Assembly: GCF_001949145.1 (NCBI RefSeq) | Contig: NW_019091357.1 | Span: 3,930,473 to 3,994,472, forward strand | DNA length: 64,000 bases | Direction of reading: 5' to 3' | Source of the DNA: Acanthaster planci | Lineage: Eukaryota; Echinodermata; Asteroidea; Valvatida; Acanthasteridae | In this document: positions 61,901 to 64,000 of the stretch, in pieces | How positions within the stretch are numbered: the first letter of the stretch is position 1 | Layout: each line of letters opens with the position of its first letter | Program-made: the position numbers and the translations under genes | The notes under the pieces: generated by a model | What the model was told of the DNA's origin: nothing | Databases searched by the model: none | What the model saw: only the letters and a program-made list of their open reading frames with translations

Positions 61901-62117
61901 TTAACATTTCACAGTCTGACTTCAATGCACATGCAGATGGTCAGATCATTTGAAAATTATACTTTAACGTGGATCAGTTCAAGGTCATCAGTATGCTTCG
62001 AAAACAGCATTCCCACCACCTTTTTTTCGTATTGGAAACAATGTGTTATCGGCTACAAACTGTAAGGGATATTTAGCAGTCATGATAAGTGCGCTGTATG
62101 GCGAGAATTGTGATATT
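55918..62117. other. Gene-poor intergenic stretch
   Basis: No gene is recognised. A minus-strand frame at 57318-57722 (134 codons) has no conserved motif. ACATGTAC words are frequent (for example near 58387, 58481, 59390, 61321 and 61777-61810), and TAGGCCTA occurs at 56569. Confidence 0.45.
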
Positions 62118-62419
62118 CAAGGGCGGATCCAGAACCACATTTTCGGAGAGGCAAATTTGTGTTCGGGGGGCAACAAAATGTGGAGATTTTTTCAGGTAAC
62201 CTTTGATGGGCTTTCCCTAGAGAAAAGTGAGGTTACATTTGGGGGCTCTTTGCACGCCTTTGGCCTGGAGGGAAATGAAAAAGACGTCCAAACTCGCTTT
62301 TCTCTCATTATCATTTTTAAAAAATGTGAGGCTCCTTGGGGGAACGGCCCCTTCTCCCCCTTACGATGCGTCAAGTCCTTCAGAAATGTAGGGACTTATA
62401 GACGATGATCCGCTTATTG
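62118..62419. mobile_element. hAT-like MITE, copy 2 (about 302 bp)
   Basis: It starts CAAGGGCGGATCCAG, as in the 43709 copy. Internal blocks ATTTTCGGAGAGG, TTTGGGGGCTCTTTGCACGC and GGAAATGAAAAAGACG align with the reverse complement of copy 1. The right end is degraded: GATGATCCGCTTATTG at 62404-62419 is the best match to the expected inverted end. No target duplication is recognisable. A plus-strand 121-codon frame across it is not a gene. Confidence 0.7.
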
Positions 62420-63424
62420 TTCGGATAGGCCTAATAGTTTGAAAGACACTTGACGTTTTTCTTCTTATCTGCATAAATTTGCATACGTACACAAACAAGC
62501 TATACCTTATTAATCATTTAGGCTGGACTGATAATCGAACCAGAAAAAAATTGCTTCATCTGTTTTTATAAAGTTCGTAAGGGCCTCATCGGCATTAATA
62601 CCCTTAAAAAGGCAAAGAATTAAACATTCCTTTTGCTTACAGTGATAGTTTAAGGTATTCCTATTTTGTGTGCACAGCAAATGCTGGAATCATTTTCCAG
62701 AAAGATTTCATCCAAATTACGTCTCTGAATGTGTTTAGAGCTCCCTTCTTGGTGTTTACGTGTTATTTGTGTTTGTCCAAAGACATATGTTAGTGTTTGA
62801 TCGTATTGTTGTTAAATGTTTCTTTCACTGTTCTGAGCTTAATGCTTTGCGGCTCGTTGATCGCACTTTGTTTAATCGCCATTATTTTTTGTAGGTCATT
62901 GGGTTTTTGTTAGAACTGTCTTCAACTTTATTAACTTCTTTGTTTTCACTGTTTTTATGTATCGTTATTCTGATCCTTATTATATTCTATTATCTTAATA
63001 TATAAAGTACAATAAGGATCATCATTGTGTCACTTTTATTCAGTTTTGCAGTTAAGCCACTTCTAGCTTGTACTTATTTTATACAGCAAGTTTTTCAACA
63101 TGGAATTTACTTTCTTTTCCATAACCCGGAAGGTGCCATGAAAAAAATATGTGAAAACCAGGCTTGAGGTAAAAGAGCCCTTATCTCGAACTGCCACCTG
63201 CTCCTCCTTCCAAGCAGTCATCCAGATTAATCTTTAACGGGATGTAATCTTCCGTGTGATGCATGACATCTTATCTTATACAAACCGTTTTTAGGCTACA
63301 AACTCCGACAAACTCATTCCAAGTTATCCACAGCTAGGTGGGGTGTATATTTCTCTTTTAGTTCTGGCAAAACCTTTAAAAAAAGCCGGAAGTGGTCAGA
63401 TTGTTGTCACACTTCCTCTCTGTT
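62420..63424. other. Gene-poor, T-rich stretch
   Basis: No gene or repeat is identified. The stretch is T-rich on the plus strand around 62760-63060, and TAGGCCTA occurs at 62426. Confidence 0.4.
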
Positions 63425-63885
63425 TTAACCAAGTGACAAAAATCTAGAAAATTTGTAATTTTTGGATTTGTGAAGTTTTTCTGGCCGTTAATATCGACTC
63501 CAAGAAGAATTTAACTAAGTCACAAAGCAAATTGTTTGTACTTTCATATTCATCGTAAACAAACACTTGGCAAAAGTCTCGGTCTCTGAGTGTGTTTGCT
63601 TGCTTTCATGAAGTGACGAAAATTCATCTTGTATAAGCAGTCCCAAAGGGAAACCATACTGGTCTGCACGAGTTGGGATGCAAGCCTAGGCTGTTGCAGC
63701 GGTCAAACGATGTTGAAAAGGAACGTATGCGTGTGTTGAAATGTAAAATTAATGGAACAATTTCCTCATATCTTCATGTTTTCTCGAAGTGACAAGAACT
63801 CTGCACACTGTCAAACAGAGACAACAGAGGCAACAATTAGTGGCCTCCACCATCCCCCGTTTTCACGAGGTGAAATTTTGTTACT
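63425..63885. repeat. Degenerate tandem repeat, period about 88 bp
   Basis: AAGTGACAAAA-like motifs recur near 63431, 63517, 63611, 63788 and 63870. The spacings are about 86, 94, 177 (two periods) and 82 bp. Flanking bases are only loosely alike, so this is an old array or a chance series. Confidence 0.3.
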
Positions 63886-64000
63886 TAACGAATCAAAGTG
63901 CGATTTTGACAAATTCAGCCTGCATTGTGTGACGCAACAGAAATGTCTCCAATTTTGTAATAACAAACCAACCGAAAATGTGTCATGTAAAAGGGACTAT

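Noticed and set aside
62043-62408. 121-codon plus-strand frame
   Set aside because: It lies almost wholly inside the hAT-like MITE copy, which has no coding role.
1-64000. tRNA genes, rRNA, CRISPR arrays, bacterial operons and reverse transcriptase motifs
   Set aside because: None seen: no convincing internal pol III boxes in tRNA context, no spaced repeat array, no catalytic Y/F-x-D-D frame.

Overview
This window is eukaryotic: about 64 kb of AT-rich, gene-poor DNA with spliced coding exons, canonical GT splice donors and many short non-autonomous transposon remnants. Three things point to an invertebrate deuterostome, most likely an echinoderm. The word TAGGCCTA occurs at least 11 times where about one copy is expected, TACATGTA is also frequent, and the two gene families seen (an SLC5 monocarboxylate/multivitamin-type sodium symporter and a neurensin) fit a deuterostome. 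The species call is inference.

Left part (about 1-15 kb): four homologous copies of one SLC5-family first coding exon lie on the minus strand at 14.5-14.8, 8.3-8.6, 3.6-3.9 and 2.0-2.4 kb. Three are open. Each has its own ATG about a dozen codons before a conserved A-D-Y, the SLVASFISAITFLGTPAEN segment, and a phase-0 donor after T-S-A-F-E. No downstream SLC5 exon is recognisable between them, and only about 1.2 kb separates two of the copies. They are therefore either a variable first-exon array spliced to common exons beyond the left edge, or orphan exon duplicates. The fourth copy is broken by a 34-bp perfect palindrome flanked by a 7-bp direct repeat.

That palindrome is one of three related scars, the others being near 18.8 and 19.3 kb. 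All carry the end sequence TGGGTTGTAGCTCTATG and 7-bp target duplications. The full scar is exactly 17+17 bp, the footprint expected when a P-superfamily transposon (17-nt staggered cut, ends CANRG, 7-8 bp duplication) excises and the overhangs are joined. I regard this as the most distinctive signal in the window.

Middle (15-34 kb): no gene is recognised. It holds two scars, a (CT)30 microsatellite, a 185-bp hairpin element near 25.6 kb and a CpG-rich patch near 27.5 kb. At 34.35-35.23 kb on the plus strand an uninterrupted 291-codon frame encodes a neurensin-like two-pass vesicle membrane protein. It is preceded by a 3' splice site and two short upstream ORFs.

Right part (36-64 kb): there are no confident genes. 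It contains a weak candidate exon at 36.42 kb, CpG-rich patches near 37.5 and 44.2 kb, two members of a hAT-like MITE family (43.7 and 62.1 kb), two copies of another interspersed repeat (53.2 and 55.7 kb), and several small tandem, direct and inverted repeats.
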